Assembly (NCBI GenBank): GCA_965215165.1
Contig: CBDCCX010000006.1
Span: 2,542,001-2,606,000 of the forward strand
Reading direction: 5' to 3'
Origin: JANQRZ01 sp965215165
GTDB lineage: Bacteria; Bacteroidota; Rhodothermia; Rhodothermales; JANQRZ01
DNA length: 64,000 bases
Under the pieces are notes generated by a model that was not told where the DNA came from, made no database searches, and saw nothing but the letters and a program-made list of their open reading frames with translations. Positions 15,814 through 24,508 of this stretch are shown in pieces. How positions within the stretch are numbered: the stretch's first letter is position 1; every line of letters starts with the position of its first letter. The position numbers and the translations under genes are program-made.

Positions 15814-16755
15814 CTAGCGTCCTTGCACCACGAGACGACGGGTGGCTTGGGCGTCGGCACCGCGCGCTCGGACGACGTAGAGGCCGGCCGGCAGGTTCTG
15901 CACGTCGAGCGTGAGCGGGTGAACACCGGCAGGCAACGTCCCGTCGTGCAGCGTCTCCACGCGGCGGCCGAGCACGTCGAACACGTCGACGCGGACGGGC
16001 TGCGGGCGGTCGAGATGAAGCTGGAAGACGGAGCGCGACGTGGCCGGGTTGGGGGCCGGCGCGTCGAGCGCAAAGGCGGCGGCGGGCACCGTCCCTTCGC
16101 TGTCGACCGTGTTGAGCAGCGTGAAGGTGAACGTCCCGGCCGGCACCAGCTCGCTGCCCACGACGAACGGCGACTCTTCGATGCGGGCGATTGGCTCGGG
16201 CGGGTTGGTATCCTGGTTGGGCGAGGTGTAGGTCGGGCCGCTATCGGTGCCGGCGTCGTAGGCGAAGAGGTCTACAGTGCGCTCGGGCAGCCAGCCGCCG
16301 TCGGAGAGCAGGTCCAGCCCGCTGACGCCGACGAACCAGTCGGGGCTCGGCGCGACCATCGTGACGAGCGAGACGAGCGGGTACGCCTCTGTCAGGTCGA
16401 ACGTCAGCGAGACCGAGCCGGGTGAGTTGGCGATCCCGCCGCCGGAGACGACCGCGAGCGCTTTGTTCTGGCCGACGAGCGCGTTGACCTCGCCGCGAAG
16501 CTGCGACGTGCCGCCGGTCTCGGCCATCTGCTCCATGCCCGGCGAAGCGAGGCCGCCGACCGTCCAGAGCGACGCCGTGCCGTCGTGCACGCCCCCGATC
16601 AGCGGCGAGAAGTGCGGGTTCGGCGGGAACCCATTGGGATGCGTAGCGGCGCTCCAGGTGCTCTCGAACGTCACGCGGTAGGTCGCGGTGCTCTGCGCCG
16701 AGGCGAGGGTGGGGAGGAGAAACGCGAGGAGGAGGGCGGACCGTAGCAAACGCAT
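15814..16755 (-). CDS. Spondin-domain exported protein with T9SS sorting domain (paralogue 1)
   Basis: 313 residues. Signal peptide MRLLRSALLLAFLLPTLASA; a spondin_N-like domain (TATYRVTFESTWS, HPNGFPPNPHFSPLIGGVHD, SPDWFVGVSGLDL, DAGTDSGPTYTSPNQDTNPP); then a C-terminal sorting domain from about residue 235 (APAPNPATS, VDVFDVLGRRVETL, LPAGLYVVRARG, QATRRLVVQGR). It should cross the outer membrane by T9SS and be surface-attached or released. Spondin-N domains are adhesive in animals; the bacterial role is unknown. A longer paralogue lies at 18751-20061, on the other side of the photolyase gene. Confidence 0.85.
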   Translation of the reverse strand: MRLLRSALLLAFLLPTLASAQSTATYRVTFESTWSAATHPNGFPPNPHFSPLIGGVHDGTASLWTVGGLASPGMEQMAETGGTSQLRGEVNALVGQNKALAVVSGGGIANSPGSVSLTFDLTEAYPLVSLVTMVAPSPDWFVGVSGLDLLSDGGWLPERTVDLFAYDAGTDSGPTYTSPNQDTNPPEPIARIEESPFVVGSELVPAGTFTFTLLNTVDSEGTVPAAAFALDAPAPNPATSRSVFQLHLDRPQPVRVDVFDVLGRRVETLHDGTLPAGVHPLTLDVQNLPAGLYVVRARGADAQATRRLVVQGR

Positions 16756-16974
16756 AGGATAGAGGCTGGGGCGAAGTAGACCTCTTGACTCGCTGTGCTC
16801 GCGGGAGTTCCGCCGAACAACCGGCGGGCCGGTCGATGTGACGGACTCGTGAGACGCTGACACCGCGAGGGGTCGCGAACCTCTCGCCGGCTCGTACGGT
16901 TGACCCGGCACCTCTCTCCTCGCTTGCCGAGCCTCTCGTCCTTTGGTGGATCGAGAAAGCGCCCCCTCCCGCCG

Positions 16975-18468
16975 ATGGCTGACGACGCCCGCACGATCCT
17001 CGACCTCCGCACGCGCCGCCTGACGGATCGCCGCATCATTACACGCGGACGCGACTATGTGCTGTGCTGGCTGATGCAGGCGCTGCGCGCCGAGGAGAAC
17101 CCCGCGCTCGACGCCGCCATCGCGCTCGGCAACGAGCGGGGCCTGCCGGTCGTGGTGCTGCACACGCTCGAAAACCGCTACCCCTACGCCTCGCACCGCA
17201 TCCACCGGTTCATGCTTGAGGCGAGCCAAGCGTTGGGACCGGGCGTCCGGGCGCGCGACCTGCGGTTCGTCCGCTACGTCCGCCTCGGCCCTGTGGACGG
17301 CGACGCGCCCGGGACCGTCGAGATCGCCGCCCGGCTGGCGAAGCGCGCCGCTGCCGTGATCGTCGACGACGTGCCGACGTTCGTGACCCGCGCCTATGCC
17401 GACGCGCTCGCCGGGGCGCTCGACCGCGCCGTCCTCGCCGTCGATGCGTGCTGCCTGGTGCCGATGAATGGGTTCGAGAAGAGGCTCGGCGCGACGAAGG
17501 CGTTTCGGGCAGCCCACACGCCGCAGCGGGCGCTCCACCTCGACACCGAGCTTCGGCAGGAGCTAGCCGCCGAGCGGTTCGAGGGCGACCTGGACGTCGA
17601 GCACGTCGAGATCGAAGACCTCGACGCCGAGGCGTTGGACCGCTTCATCGCTGCGTGCGACGTGGATATGACCGTGCCGCCGGCACCGGACTTCCGGGGG
17701 CACCGTTCCGCCGCGCTCGACCGCTTGGCCTTCGCCGTCGAGCAGACGGTTGGGCGCTACAAGTGGACGCGCAACAACCCGGCGACGCCGGACGGGACCT
17801 CGAAGCTCTCGCCATGGATGCACTTCGGCGTGCTCTCGCCGCGCGAGGTGGCCCGCGCCGTGGTCGATGCCGCTGAGGCCGGCGCGATCCACAGCGCCGC
17901 CAAGTGGAAGTTTCTCGACGAGACGCTGACGTGGCGCGAATACTACTACCACCGCTGCCGTCACGACGCCGCCTTCTCGCGCTACGCTGGCCTCCCGGCG
18001 TGGGCCCGCGAAACCCTCGCCGCGCACGCCGACGACCCACGCCCGGACCTCCAGTCCCTCGACGCGCTCGTTCACGGCGAGACTGCCGACCCGGTCTGGA
18101 ACGCCGCCCAGAAGCAGTTTTTGCTCGACGGCTGGATGAACAACAACCTGCGGATGTACTGGGTCAAGCAGATCCTCCCGTGGTGCGCCACGCCCGAGAC
18201 GGCCTTCGCCACGGCGTGCTACCTCAACGACCGCCTCAGCCTCGACGGCCGCGACGCGGCGACCTACGGCGGCATCCGCTGGGGCTTCGGCGACAGCAAA
18301 AAGGCCTACCGCGAGACGCCGATCTTTGGTTGGGTCCCGGAGAAGACCGCCTCGGCGCTGAACAAGCGAGAGGGCGTCCCTGCGTGGCTCGAAACCCAAG
18401 CCGCGCGCCCGGCGGTCCGCGCCGCGCTGCCTGATGACGAAGCCGCTGCGCTCGAACGCTACCGCTGA
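16975..18468 (+). CDS. Photolyase/cryptochrome-family flavoprotein, class II-like
   Basis: 497 residues. An N-terminal alpha/beta antenna-type domain (ARTILDLRTRRLTDRR, YVLCWLMQALR) is followed by a helical FAD-binding domain with KLSPWMHFGVLSPRE, WKFLDETLTWREYYYHRC, WMNNNLRMYWVKQILPW and YLNDRLSLDGRDAATYGGI. The WMNN and LNDR-LDGRD blocks are those of class II cyclobutane-dimer photolyases, so light-driven repair of UV lesions is the likely job. It is less canonical at the C-terminus (RETPIFGWVPEKTASALNK), so a divergent cryptochrome-like role cannot be excluded. ATG 16975 gives the standard N-terminus. It is inserted between the two spondin paralogues. Confidence 0.85.
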   Translation: MADDARTILDLRTRRLTDRRIITRGRDYVLCWLMQALRAEENPALDAAIALGNERGLPVVVLHTLENRYPYASHRIHRFMLEASQALGPGVRARDLRFVRYVRLGPVDGDAPGTVEIAARLAKRAAAVIVDDVPTFVTRAYADALAGALDRAVLAVDACCLVPMNGFEKRLGATKAFRAAHTPQRALHLDTELRQELAAERFEGDLDVEHVEIEDLDAEALDRFIAACDVDMTVPPAPDFRGHRSAALDRLAFAVEQTVGRYKWTRNNPATPDGTSKLSPWMHFGVLSPREVARAVVDAAEAGAIHSAAKWKFLDETLTWREYYYHRCRHDAAFSRYAGLPAWARETLAAHADDPRPDLQSLDALVHGETADPVWNAAQKQFLLDGWMNNNLRMYWVKQILPWCATPETAFATACYLNDRLSLDGRDAATYGGIRWGFGDSKKAYRETPIFGWVPEKTASALNKREGVPAWLETQAARPAVRAALPDDEAAALERYR

Positions 18469-18482
18469 ACGCGACCTGCTGT

Positions 18483-18512
18483 GTTGAGCTCAAGTGCTGT
18501 TGAGCTCAAGTG
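18483..18512. repeat. Tandem pair containing a perfect 10-bp palindrome
   Basis: GTTGAGCTCAAGTG at 18483-18496 and again at 18499-18512 (period 16). The core TTGAGCTCAA is its own reverse complement. It lies 14 bases after the photolyase stop codon and just before a larger palindromic element. Confidence 0.9.
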
Positions 18513-18514
18513 GA

Positions 18515-18653
18515 TGTCATCCTGAGCGGAGGCCGCAGGCCGGAGTCGAACGGATCTCTCCGGGGAAACCCGCAGCATGCTATTGGGCAGCATACCGTTG
18601 GCGAGATACCCGCAGAGATCCCTCGACTCCACTCCGTCTCGCTCGGGATGACG
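18515..18653. mobile_element. MITE/REP-like palindromic element (GTCATCCTGAGC family)
   Basis: About 139 bp. The left arm TGTCATCCTGAGCGGAGG...CGGAGTCGAACGGATCTCT and the right arm AGAGATCCCTCGACTCC...CTCGCTCGGGATGAC are imperfect reverse complements around a 50-base centre. The same arm words (GTCATCCTGAGC, GGATCTC, GGAGTCGA) are familiar from palindromic spacer elements in many unrelated bacteria, often mis-annotated as small proteins rich in 'HPER..GVESRD'. It has no coding capacity. Confidence 0.65.
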
Positions 18654-18696
18654 ACGTAGAGAAGTTTGCAACGGAGCAAGCGCGACTAGCCAAAAC

Positions 18697-18730
18697 GAGC
18701 GGTGCCCCCTCGGTCGAAGAGGCACCGCTC
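18697..18730 (-). terminator. Intrinsic terminator of spondin paralogue 2
   Basis: A perfect 10-bp stem GAGCGGTGCC/GGCACCGCTC with a 14-base loop. On the minus strand it is followed by GTTTTGG. It lies about 20 bases after the TAG of the gene that ends at 18751. Confidence 0.75.
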
Positions 18731-18750
18731 GCCGGTCTGTCCAGGTTGGA

Positions 18751-20061
18751 CTAGCGGACCAGCGTGACCCGTTGCATCTGAGCGAAGCCGCTGTCTGCCT
18801 CCAGCCGAACGAGATACGTTCCGCCCGGCAGCCCGCGCCCGTCGAAGGCCACGCTGTGCGAACCGGCCTCCCACGCGCCCTCAGCCAGCACCGCCACCCG
18901 GCGGCCCAGCACGTCGAGCACCTCCAGCGTCACCTCGCTCGCTGCCGAGAGATCGAAGCCCAACGTCGTCGTCGCGGCGAAGGGGTTCGGATAGGCCGCG
19001 TCCAGCGCTACCGCTGAGGGAGCATCCTCGCTCGATGCGACCACCGTCTGGCCCCACGGCGTGGCCCCGCTCACGCTCCACGCGTCGGCGTCACTCACCC
19101 GCGCCGCCGGCAACACGGTGACCGTGAACGCCTGCGCCCCCCTCGTCGTGCTGGGGAATTGGCCGACTCGGAGCGTGTAGGTGTAGGTGCCCGCGGGGGC
19201 CGTGGCGGGGATGTTCTGGGTGTAGCTCCCGCTCACGCTCTGCCCGGCATTCACCCTGCCCGAGGCGATCGTGCCCGAGACGCCGCCCGGAGTAGCCGTG
19301 TAGAACAGGTCGCCGGAGACGGCGGCGGCGGTGCCGTTCATGACGGTATAGTCGAACGAGACCGAACCGCCGGGAGCCACGGCGAGGGACGTGGCATTTG
19401 TTGCGGCGAGCGTGACGGCGTTCAGGCGCTGAAAGGTGAACGTCCCGAGCGGCGTCAGCGCGCCGCCTACGACGAACGGCGACTCTTCGAGGCGGACGAT
19501 CGCCTCCGCCGGGTTCGTGTTCTGGTTGGGCGACGTGTAGCTCGCCCCGCTGTCGGTGCCGGCGTCGTAGGCGTACAGCTCGACCACCCGCTCGGCCACC
19601 CACGCCCCGCCTTCGCGCAGGTCGAGACCGCTGACGCCGACGAACCAATCCGGGCTCGGCGCGACCATCGTCACGAGCGAGACGAGGGCGTGGTCTTCCG
19701 TCAGATCGAACGTAAAGCTCGTCGAACCCGGTGAGTTGATGGCCGCACCCGACAGCACCGACCGCGCCGTGCCGTCGCCGATCAGTCCGTTGATCTCGCT
19801 GCGAAGCTGCGACGTGCCGCCGGTCTCGGCCATCTGCTCGATCCCCGGCGAAGCGAGGCTGCCAACCTCCCAGAGCGAGGCCGACGCGCTGTGCGCTGCG
19901 CCGATCAGCGGCGAGTAGTGGGGGTTGGGCGGGAAGCCGACCGGGTGGGTGTCGGCGCTCCAGACGCTTTCGAAGGTCATGCGGTAGGTGGCCGTGCTCT
20001 GGGCGAAGGCGAGCGACGGGAGAAGGAAGGCCAGCAGGAGGGGGTAGCGAAGCAAGCGCAT
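18751..20061 (-). CDS. Spondin-domain exported protein with T9SS sorting domain (paralogue 2)
   Basis: 436 residues. Signal peptide MRLLRYPLLLAFLLPSLAFA. The spondin_N-like domain (residues about 22-210) is very similar to paralogue 1, with the same HPVGFPPNPHYSPLIG, PSPDWFVGVSGLDL and GTDSGASYTSPNQNTNP. It then has an extra domain of about 100 residues absent from paralogue 1 (NATSLAVAPGGSVSFDYTV to GAQAFTVTVLPA), which resembles a CARDB/Ig-like fold. A T9SS C-terminal domain follows (YPNPFAATTTLGF, VLDVLGRRVAVL, LPGGTYLVRLEADSG, MQRVTLVR). The pair around the photolyase gene indicates duplication followed by domain gain or loss. Confidence 0.85.
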   Translation of the reverse strand: MRLLRYPLLLAFLLPSLAFAQSTATYRMTFESVWSADTHPVGFPPNPHYSPLIGAAHSASASLWEVGSLASPGIEQMAETGGTSQLRSEINGLIGDGTARSVLSGAAINSPGSTSFTFDLTEDHALVSLVTMVAPSPDWFVGVSGLDLREGGAWVAERVVELYAYDAGTDSGASYTSPNQNTNPAEAIVRLEESPFVVGGALTPLGTFTFQRLNAVTLAATNATSLAVAPGGSVSFDYTVMNGTAAAVSGDLFYTATPGGVSGTIASGRVNAGQSVSGSYTQNIPATAPAGTYTYTLRVGQFPSTTRGAQAFTVTVLPAARVSDADAWSVSGATPWGQTVVASSEDAPSAVALDAAYPNPFAATTTLGFDLSAASEVTLEVLDVLGRRVAVLAEGAWEAGSHSVAFDGRGLPGGTYLVRLEADSGFAQMQRVTLVR

Positions 20062-20222
20062 GGCGTACGAGGGGCTGATGACGAGGGCAGAAGGCTGAGA
20101 CGAAAAGAACATAGCCCCTGCCGCCGACGCAGACTTCACGGTCCGCCCGATGTGACCCTTTGATGAGAACCTCGCCCCGACGGGCTTGCGAAACCTCCCG
20201 CCCCGTAGGGGGTGTGCCGAGC

Positions 20223-22130
20223 ATGGCACTGTTCTCGGGAGGGTCATCCAGTGGAAGCGCGCCCCCGCGCGGTCGGCGCAGCGCGGCCGAACAGGCCGAC
20301 CTCTCGCTCGGCGAGCGCTTCGGCGCGCTCCGCAACCTGCCGCCGCTCTTCCGGCTCGTCTGGGCCGTCAGCCCGTGGATGACCGCCACCAACCTCGGCC
20401 TCCGCCTGGTGCGCGCGGTCCTGCCGGTGGCGATGCTGTGGATCGGCAAGCTCATCATCGACGACGTGGTGACGCTCACGACCGGCGACTATGCGGTTCG
20501 CGAGCTCGGCCACTGGTTCGACACCGCGCCGAGCCTCCGGATCACGACGCTGCTCTTCGCCGAGCTCGGCCTGGCCGTTCTGTCTGATGCCCTCGCCCGC
20601 GCCGTCGCGCTCCTCGACGGCCTGCTCGGCGACCTGTTCACGAACGAGACGAGCGTCCGGCTCATGGCCCACGCCGCGACGCTCGACCTCGCCCACTTCG
20701 AGGACCCCGACTTCTACGACAAGCTCGAGCGCGCCCGGCGGCAGACGACCGGCCGGATGGTGCTGATGAGCCAGGTCTTCGGGCAGGCCCAGAACCTCAT
20801 CACGATTGCCACCTTCGGGGTAGGCCTGGTGGTCTACGCCCCGTGGCTGATCGCGCTCTTGGTGCTCGCGCTCGTCCCGGCGTTTCTCGGCGAGGCGCAC
20901 TTCAACGCGCAGTCATACTCGCTCACCTACGCCTGGACGCCCGAGCGCCGCACGCTCGACTACCTCCGCTACACCGGCGCGAGCGACGAGACCGCGAAGG
21001 AGGTCAAGATCTTCGGCCTCAACGACTTCCTCACCGAGCGCTACCGGACCCTCGCCGACGCCTTCTACCTCGCCAACCGCTCGCTCGCCGTGCGCCGCGC
21101 CGGGTGGGGCGGGCTGCTCGCCGCCGTCGGGAGTCTGGGCTACTACGTCGCCTACGCGGTGATCGTCTTCCGCACCGTCCGGGGCGAGTTCACGATCGGC
21201 GACCTGACGTTCCTCGCCGGCTCGTTCGGCCGGCTGCGGTCGCTGCTCGAGGGCCTGCTGACGAGCTTCTCGACCGTCGCGGGGCAGGCGCTCTACCTCG
21301 ACGACCTGTTCTCGTTCTTCGAGATCCGGCCGCAGGTCGCTTCGCCCGAAACCCCGCGCCCGTTCCCCAAGCCGATCGAGGAGGGCTTCCGATTCCACCG
21401 CGTCGGCTTCCGCTACCCCGGCGCGGAGCGGTGGATCCTGCGCGACCTGTCGTTCGAGCTGCGCGCCGGCGAAGCGCTCGCGCTCGTCGGCGAGAACGGG
21501 GCAGGCAAGACGACGCTCGTCAAGCTGCTCGCCCGGCTCTACGACCCCGTCGAGGGCCGGATCACGCTCGACGGGCACGACCTGCGGGACTACGACCTCG
21601 CCGAGGTGCGCGCCAACATCGGGGTCATCTTCCAGGACTTCGTCCGCTACCACCTGACGGCCGCCGAGAACATCGCCGTCGGGCGGATCGCCGAGCGCGA
21701 AGACCGACCGCGCATCGAAGAGTCGGCCCGGCGCAGCCTGGCGGACAGCGTGATCGAGAAGCTGCCCGAGGGCTACGAGCAGGTCGTCGGCCGGCGCTTC
21801 AAGACCGGCGTGGACCTCTCAGGCGGCGAGTGGCAGAAGGTCGCGCTCGGCCGGGCCTACATGCGCGACGCGCAGCTCCTGATCCTCGACGAGCCGACCG
21901 CCGCGCTCGACGCCCGCGCCGAGTTCGAGGTCTTCCAGCGCTTCAAGGACTTGACCGAGGGCAAGGCCGCCGTCCTGATCTCGCACCGCTTCTCGACGGT
22001 CCGCATGGCCGACCGCATCCTCGTTTTGGGCGACGGGCGATTGGAGGAAATCGGCACGCACCACGAGCTGCTGGCCGCCGGCGGGCGCTACGCCGAGCTG
22101 TTCGAGCTGCAAGCGGCGGGGTACCGGTAG
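20223..22130 (+). CDS. ABC exporter, fused permease and ATPase
   Basis: 635 residues. About six membrane helices (residues about 30-330) precede one nucleotide-binding domain with Walker A GENGAGKTT, Q-loop VIFQDFVRYHLT, signature LSGGEWQK, Walker B LLILDEPTAAL and switch His in ISHRFSTV. This is the MsbA/MDR-like half-transporter architecture, presumably a homodimer exporting a lipid, peptide or drug across the inner membrane. The start is ATG 20223 (MALFSGGSS); the in-frame ATGs further upstream lie in spacer. It is expressed alone; tRNA-Phe follows after 110 bp. Confidence 0.9.
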   Translation: MALFSGGSSSGSAPPRGRRSAAEQADLSLGERFGALRNLPPLFRLVWAVSPWMTATNLGLRLVRAVLPVAMLWIGKLIIDDVVTLTTGDYAVRELGHWFDTAPSLRITTLLFAELGLAVLSDALARAVALLDGLLGDLFTNETSVRLMAHAATLDLAHFEDPDFYDKLERARRQTTGRMVLMSQVFGQAQNLITIATFGVGLVVYAPWLIALLVLALVPAFLGEAHFNAQSYSLTYAWTPERRTLDYLRYTGASDETAKEVKIFGLNDFLTERYRTLADAFYLANRSLAVRRAGWGGLLAAVGSLGYYVAYAVIVFRTVRGEFTIGDLTFLAGSFGRLRSLLEGLLTSFSTVAGQALYLDDLFSFFEIRPQVASPETPRPFPKPIEEGFRFHRVGFRYPGAERWILRDLSFELRAGEALALVGENGAGKTTLVKLLARLYDPVEGRITLDGHDLRDYDLAEVRANIGVIFQDFVRYHLTAAENIAVGRIAEREDRPRIEESARRSLADSVIEKLPEGYEQVVGRRFKTGVDLSGGEWQKVALGRAYMRDAQLLILDEPTAALDARAEFEVFQRFKDLTEGKAAVLISHRFSTVRMADRILVLGDGRLEEIGTHHELLAAGGRYAELFELQAAGYR

Positions 22131-22188
22131 CCGCTCGGGCGACGGGTCTTCACCGAGTTTCCTACGCGTCGCCGGGGCGGGGGCTGTG

Positions 22189-22195
22189 TATATTC
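22189..22195 (+). promoter_or_regulatory. Promoter-like TATATTC box for tRNA-Phe
   Basis: GTGTATATTCTGG lies 45 bases upstream of the tRNA 5' end. The segment between it and the tRNA contains a perfect tandem 15-mer, so the transcript leader, if this promoter is used, carries that repeat. Confidence 0.45.
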
Positions 22196-22202
22196 TGGAT
22201 CT

Positions 22203-22232
22203 GCTATCGAGCACGTTGCTATCGAGCACGTT
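22203..22232 (+). repeat. Perfect 15-bp tandem duplication before tRNA-Phe
   Basis: GCTATCGAGCACGTT occurs at 22203-22217 and immediately again at 22218-22232, nine bases before the tRNA. Confidence 0.95.
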
Positions 22233-22240
22233 TCAGCCCC

Positions 22241-22313
<73 letters not shown>

Positions 22314-22324
22314 CCGCACCCCGA

Positions 22325-22357
22325 AGCCCCGAACCAGCCGCCGCCGGTTCGGGGTTT
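22325..22357. terminator. Bidirectional hairpin after tRNA-Phe
   Basis: CCCCGAACC (22327-22335) pairs with GGTTCGGGG (22346-22354), followed by TTTCG. It separates tRNA-Phe from the convergent M14 peptidase gene, whose stop codon is at 22364. A near-identical hairpin recurs at 24059-24085. Confidence 0.7.
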
Positions 22358-22363
22358 CGTACG

Positions 22364-23971
22364 TCAGCGCGTCACGACCAGTTGGAGCGTGGCCGCCTCG
22401 CTGCCGGCGGTGAGACGGAGGAGGTAGACCCCGGCGGCGAGACGCCCCGCCTCGAAGGCCACCTCGTGCGCGCCGGCCGCGAGCGAAGCCTCCACGAGCA
22501 CGGCCACCTCGCGCCCGAGCAGGTCGTAGACCGCGAGTCGCGCCGCCCCTTCCTCGGCGAGGACGAAGGCGACCGGGGCGGTCCCGGAGACCGGGTTCGG
22601 CGCGCGGAGCGCGAGCGGCTCCTCCGCGCGAGCGTTCCCCACCAGGTCGGCCGCGAGCGAGGTCGGGAAGCCGGCCAGGCGGAGCAGCTCCAGGTTCGCC
22701 GCGACGTTCTCCTGCGCGAGGGGGACGATCTGCGAGGCCAGGGGCCAGAACTCGGCACCGACCTCGGGCGTGAAGCTGATCGTCTTCGGCTTGGTCGTCT
22801 GCTGCCCGTACATCCAGTCGTTGGCGTTCCCGTTCGAGGGGTAGAGCACGAACGGGCTCGAGCCGTAGTCGTAGCCATTCGCGTCGGTGAGCCGCTCGGC
22901 GTAGAGCTCGAAGAGGCGGTCGTCGGGGGTGAGGACGTAGTCGTAGGCCCAGCCGTAGAGCAGGAGGTCGCCGTAGGTGTGGTAGTTGAACGCGGTGCGG
23001 ATGGCGCGCCCGCCCTCGAAGAAGTCGCGGAGGGCGACGAGTTCGGGCTCCGAGAACGGGGCCGGCCCGCGGTAGGTCTCGCTCGACGGCGTCGGGCTGG
23101 AACCGCTATTGTTGAAGCCCCAGGCCCAGTCGTAGTTGCGGTTGAGGTCGACGCCGCGGCTGCTGCCGTTGTTGCGGCGGTTCTTGCGCCAGAAGCCCCC
23201 GCCGTTGGGGTTTGTGGTCTCGTTGTAGACGTAGCCGTCGGGGTTCAGCACGGGGACGACGAAGACGCGGCGGGTGTCGACAAGGCGACGCACCTCGGGG
23301 TCGGTGTCGTAGTTCTCCAGGAGGTACCAGAGGAAGTAGAGGGTCGTCGTGAGCGCCGCCGGCTCCCTCGCGTGATGGAGCGCGTTGATGAGCGCCTCGC
23401 GCTCGCCCTCGTCCTGGCCGGGGTGGTCCGACACCTCGACCATCCAGATGTCTCGCCCCTCGTGGCTTCGCCCGAGCGAGACCTTCGGGCTGATGAGCGT
23501 CGGGTACTGCGCGTGCATGTCGTCGAGGATCGCCACCGTCTCGGCGAACGTCGGGAAGCCGCCCATCGAGCCGAACACGTTGCCCTGGATGCCGCCGGCC
23601 CGGAGCGCGGCGCGGCGCTCGGCCTCGGTCATCGGCGGCCGCGCGGCGACCTCGGCGGCGAGGTCCTCGACGAGCACCTCGACCCCGAGCCCGGCCGCAC
23701 GGGCAGCGGCCAGCTCCGTCTGGGAGAGGACGGTGCGGAGGAAGCGCCCCGCGGGGGTCTCCTCGAGGCGGACGTGGTCGAGGTGGACACCGTGCGCGGC
23801 GAGGCGCTCAGCGGCGCGCCGAGCGTCGGCCGGGACGGCGAGGCGGACCTCGCTGTGGCGCTCCTGACTGGGACGCTCGGGGGGCGGTGTCTTCGCGGGC
23901 TGGGCACCGAGCGGCGCGGCGAGGACGACCAAGAGGACGGCGGGGGCGAGGCGGCGCAACGAGCGGGACAT
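22364..23971 (-). CDS. M14 zinc carboxypeptidase with T9SS sorting domain
   Basis: 535 residues. A signal peptide (MSRSLRRLAPAVLLVVLAAPLGA), a pro-region of about 100 residues, then a peptidase M14 domain: SLGRSHEGRDIWMVEVSDHP, zinc ligands in NALHHAREPAA (HxxE), FVVPVLNPDGYVYN, WRKNRRNN, GVDLNRNYDWAWG, the third zinc His in TAFNYHTYGDLLLYGW and the general-base Glu in SFTPEVGAEFWP. The C-terminal 80 residues form a sorting domain (APNPVSGTA, LAVYDLLGREVAVLVE, LAAGVYLLRLTAGS, TLQLVVTR). It is predicted to be a secreted, active carboxypeptidase used in protein scavenging. Confidence 0.92.
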   Translation of the reverse strand: MSRSLRRLAPAVLLVVLAAPLGAQPAKTPPPERPSQERHSEVRLAVPADARRAAERLAAHGVHLDHVRLEETPAGRFLRTVLSQTELAAARAAGLGVEVLVEDLAAEVAARPPMTEAERRAALRAGGIQGNVFGSMGGFPTFAETVAILDDMHAQYPTLISPKVSLGRSHEGRDIWMVEVSDHPGQDEGEREALINALHHAREPAALTTTLYFLWYLLENYDTDPEVRRLVDTRRVFVVPVLNPDGYVYNETTNPNGGGFWRKNRRNNGSSRGVDLNRNYDWAWGFNNSGSSPTPSSETYRGPAPFSEPELVALRDFFEGGRAIRTAFNYHTYGDLLLYGWAYDYVLTPDDRLFELYAERLTDANGYDYGSSPFVLYPSNGNANDWMYGQQTTKPKTISFTPEVGAEFWPLASQIVPLAQENVAANLELLRLAGFPTSLAADLVGNARAEEPLALRAPNPVSGTAPVAFVLAEEGAARLAVYDLLGREVAVLVEASLAAGAHEVAFEAGRLAAGVYLLRLTAGSEAATLQLVVTR

Positions 23972-24058
23972 GGAGCGTAGGTTCTGGGGACGAGGGGACC
24001 CGCTGAGACGGCACGAGTTGGCGCGCCAAAGGTCGTCTCTCACGCGGCCAAAAGCAAG

Positions 24059-24085
24059 CCCCGAACCAGCGCTGCCGGTTCGGGG
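24059..24085 (-). terminator. Hairpin terminator downstream of the sorting-domain remnant
   Basis: CCCCGAACC/GGTTCGGGG with a 9-base loop. On the minus strand it is followed by CTTGCTTTTGG. Its arms are identical to the hairpin at 22327-22354, so the M14 gene is bracketed by two copies of the same stem. Confidence 0.65.
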
Positions 24086-24111
24086 CCTGCCGCGTTGCTG
24101 CCGTGCGACCG

Positions 24112-24300
24112 CTACCGCACCACCGTCAGCTTGCGCGTCTGCGTCCGGCCGTCCGCGCGGAGGCGGACGAGATAGACGCCGGCCGCCAAGCCGCGCGTGC
24201 CGTGGCCGATCTCGTGCGTCCCTACCTCGACTTGGTGCATCCCCTCACCGTGCGGCCCGTCTGCTAGCACGGCAATTGTCCGCCTAAGCACGTCCGATGA
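24112..24300 (-). pseudogene. Orphan T9SS C-terminal sorting domain (gene remnant)
   Basis: The frame ending at 24112 reads SSDVLRRTIAVLADGPHGEG, then MHQVEVGTHEIGHGTRGLAA and GVYLVRLRADGRTQTRKLTVVR. This is the last two-thirds of a sorting domain, closest to that of the penicillin acylase at 26479. Upstream in frame there is no cargo domain and no signal peptide; the only ATG (24408) precedes unrelated low-complexity residues. The duplicated HQVEVGTHEI stretch looks like an internal duplication. I read it as the 3' stub of a T9SS cargo gene whose body was lost, perhaps when the lower-GC segment to its right arrived. It retains its terminator. Confidence 0.65.
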
Positions 24301-24508
24301 CTTCCAATCGCATCGACTCATCGCCGGGCCTCTCGACGACGACGCAGGCTGCTCACGCCGTATGCCTAGAGGTCTCCAGAAGTCTCCAACTCGGTTGAGG
24401 CAGGGCACGTGACAGGCAAAAAATATAACATGCCGTTCGTGACCCTTAATAGCCGCTCGTTACGTGCTCTATGGTGCGCACCTCCCAACCACCACAGACT
24501 TTCTCGTC

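Noticed and set aside
18459..18725. A small protein rich in HPERDGVESRD on the minus strand
   Set aside because: It is the translation of a palindromic spacer element, a known source of spurious annotations.
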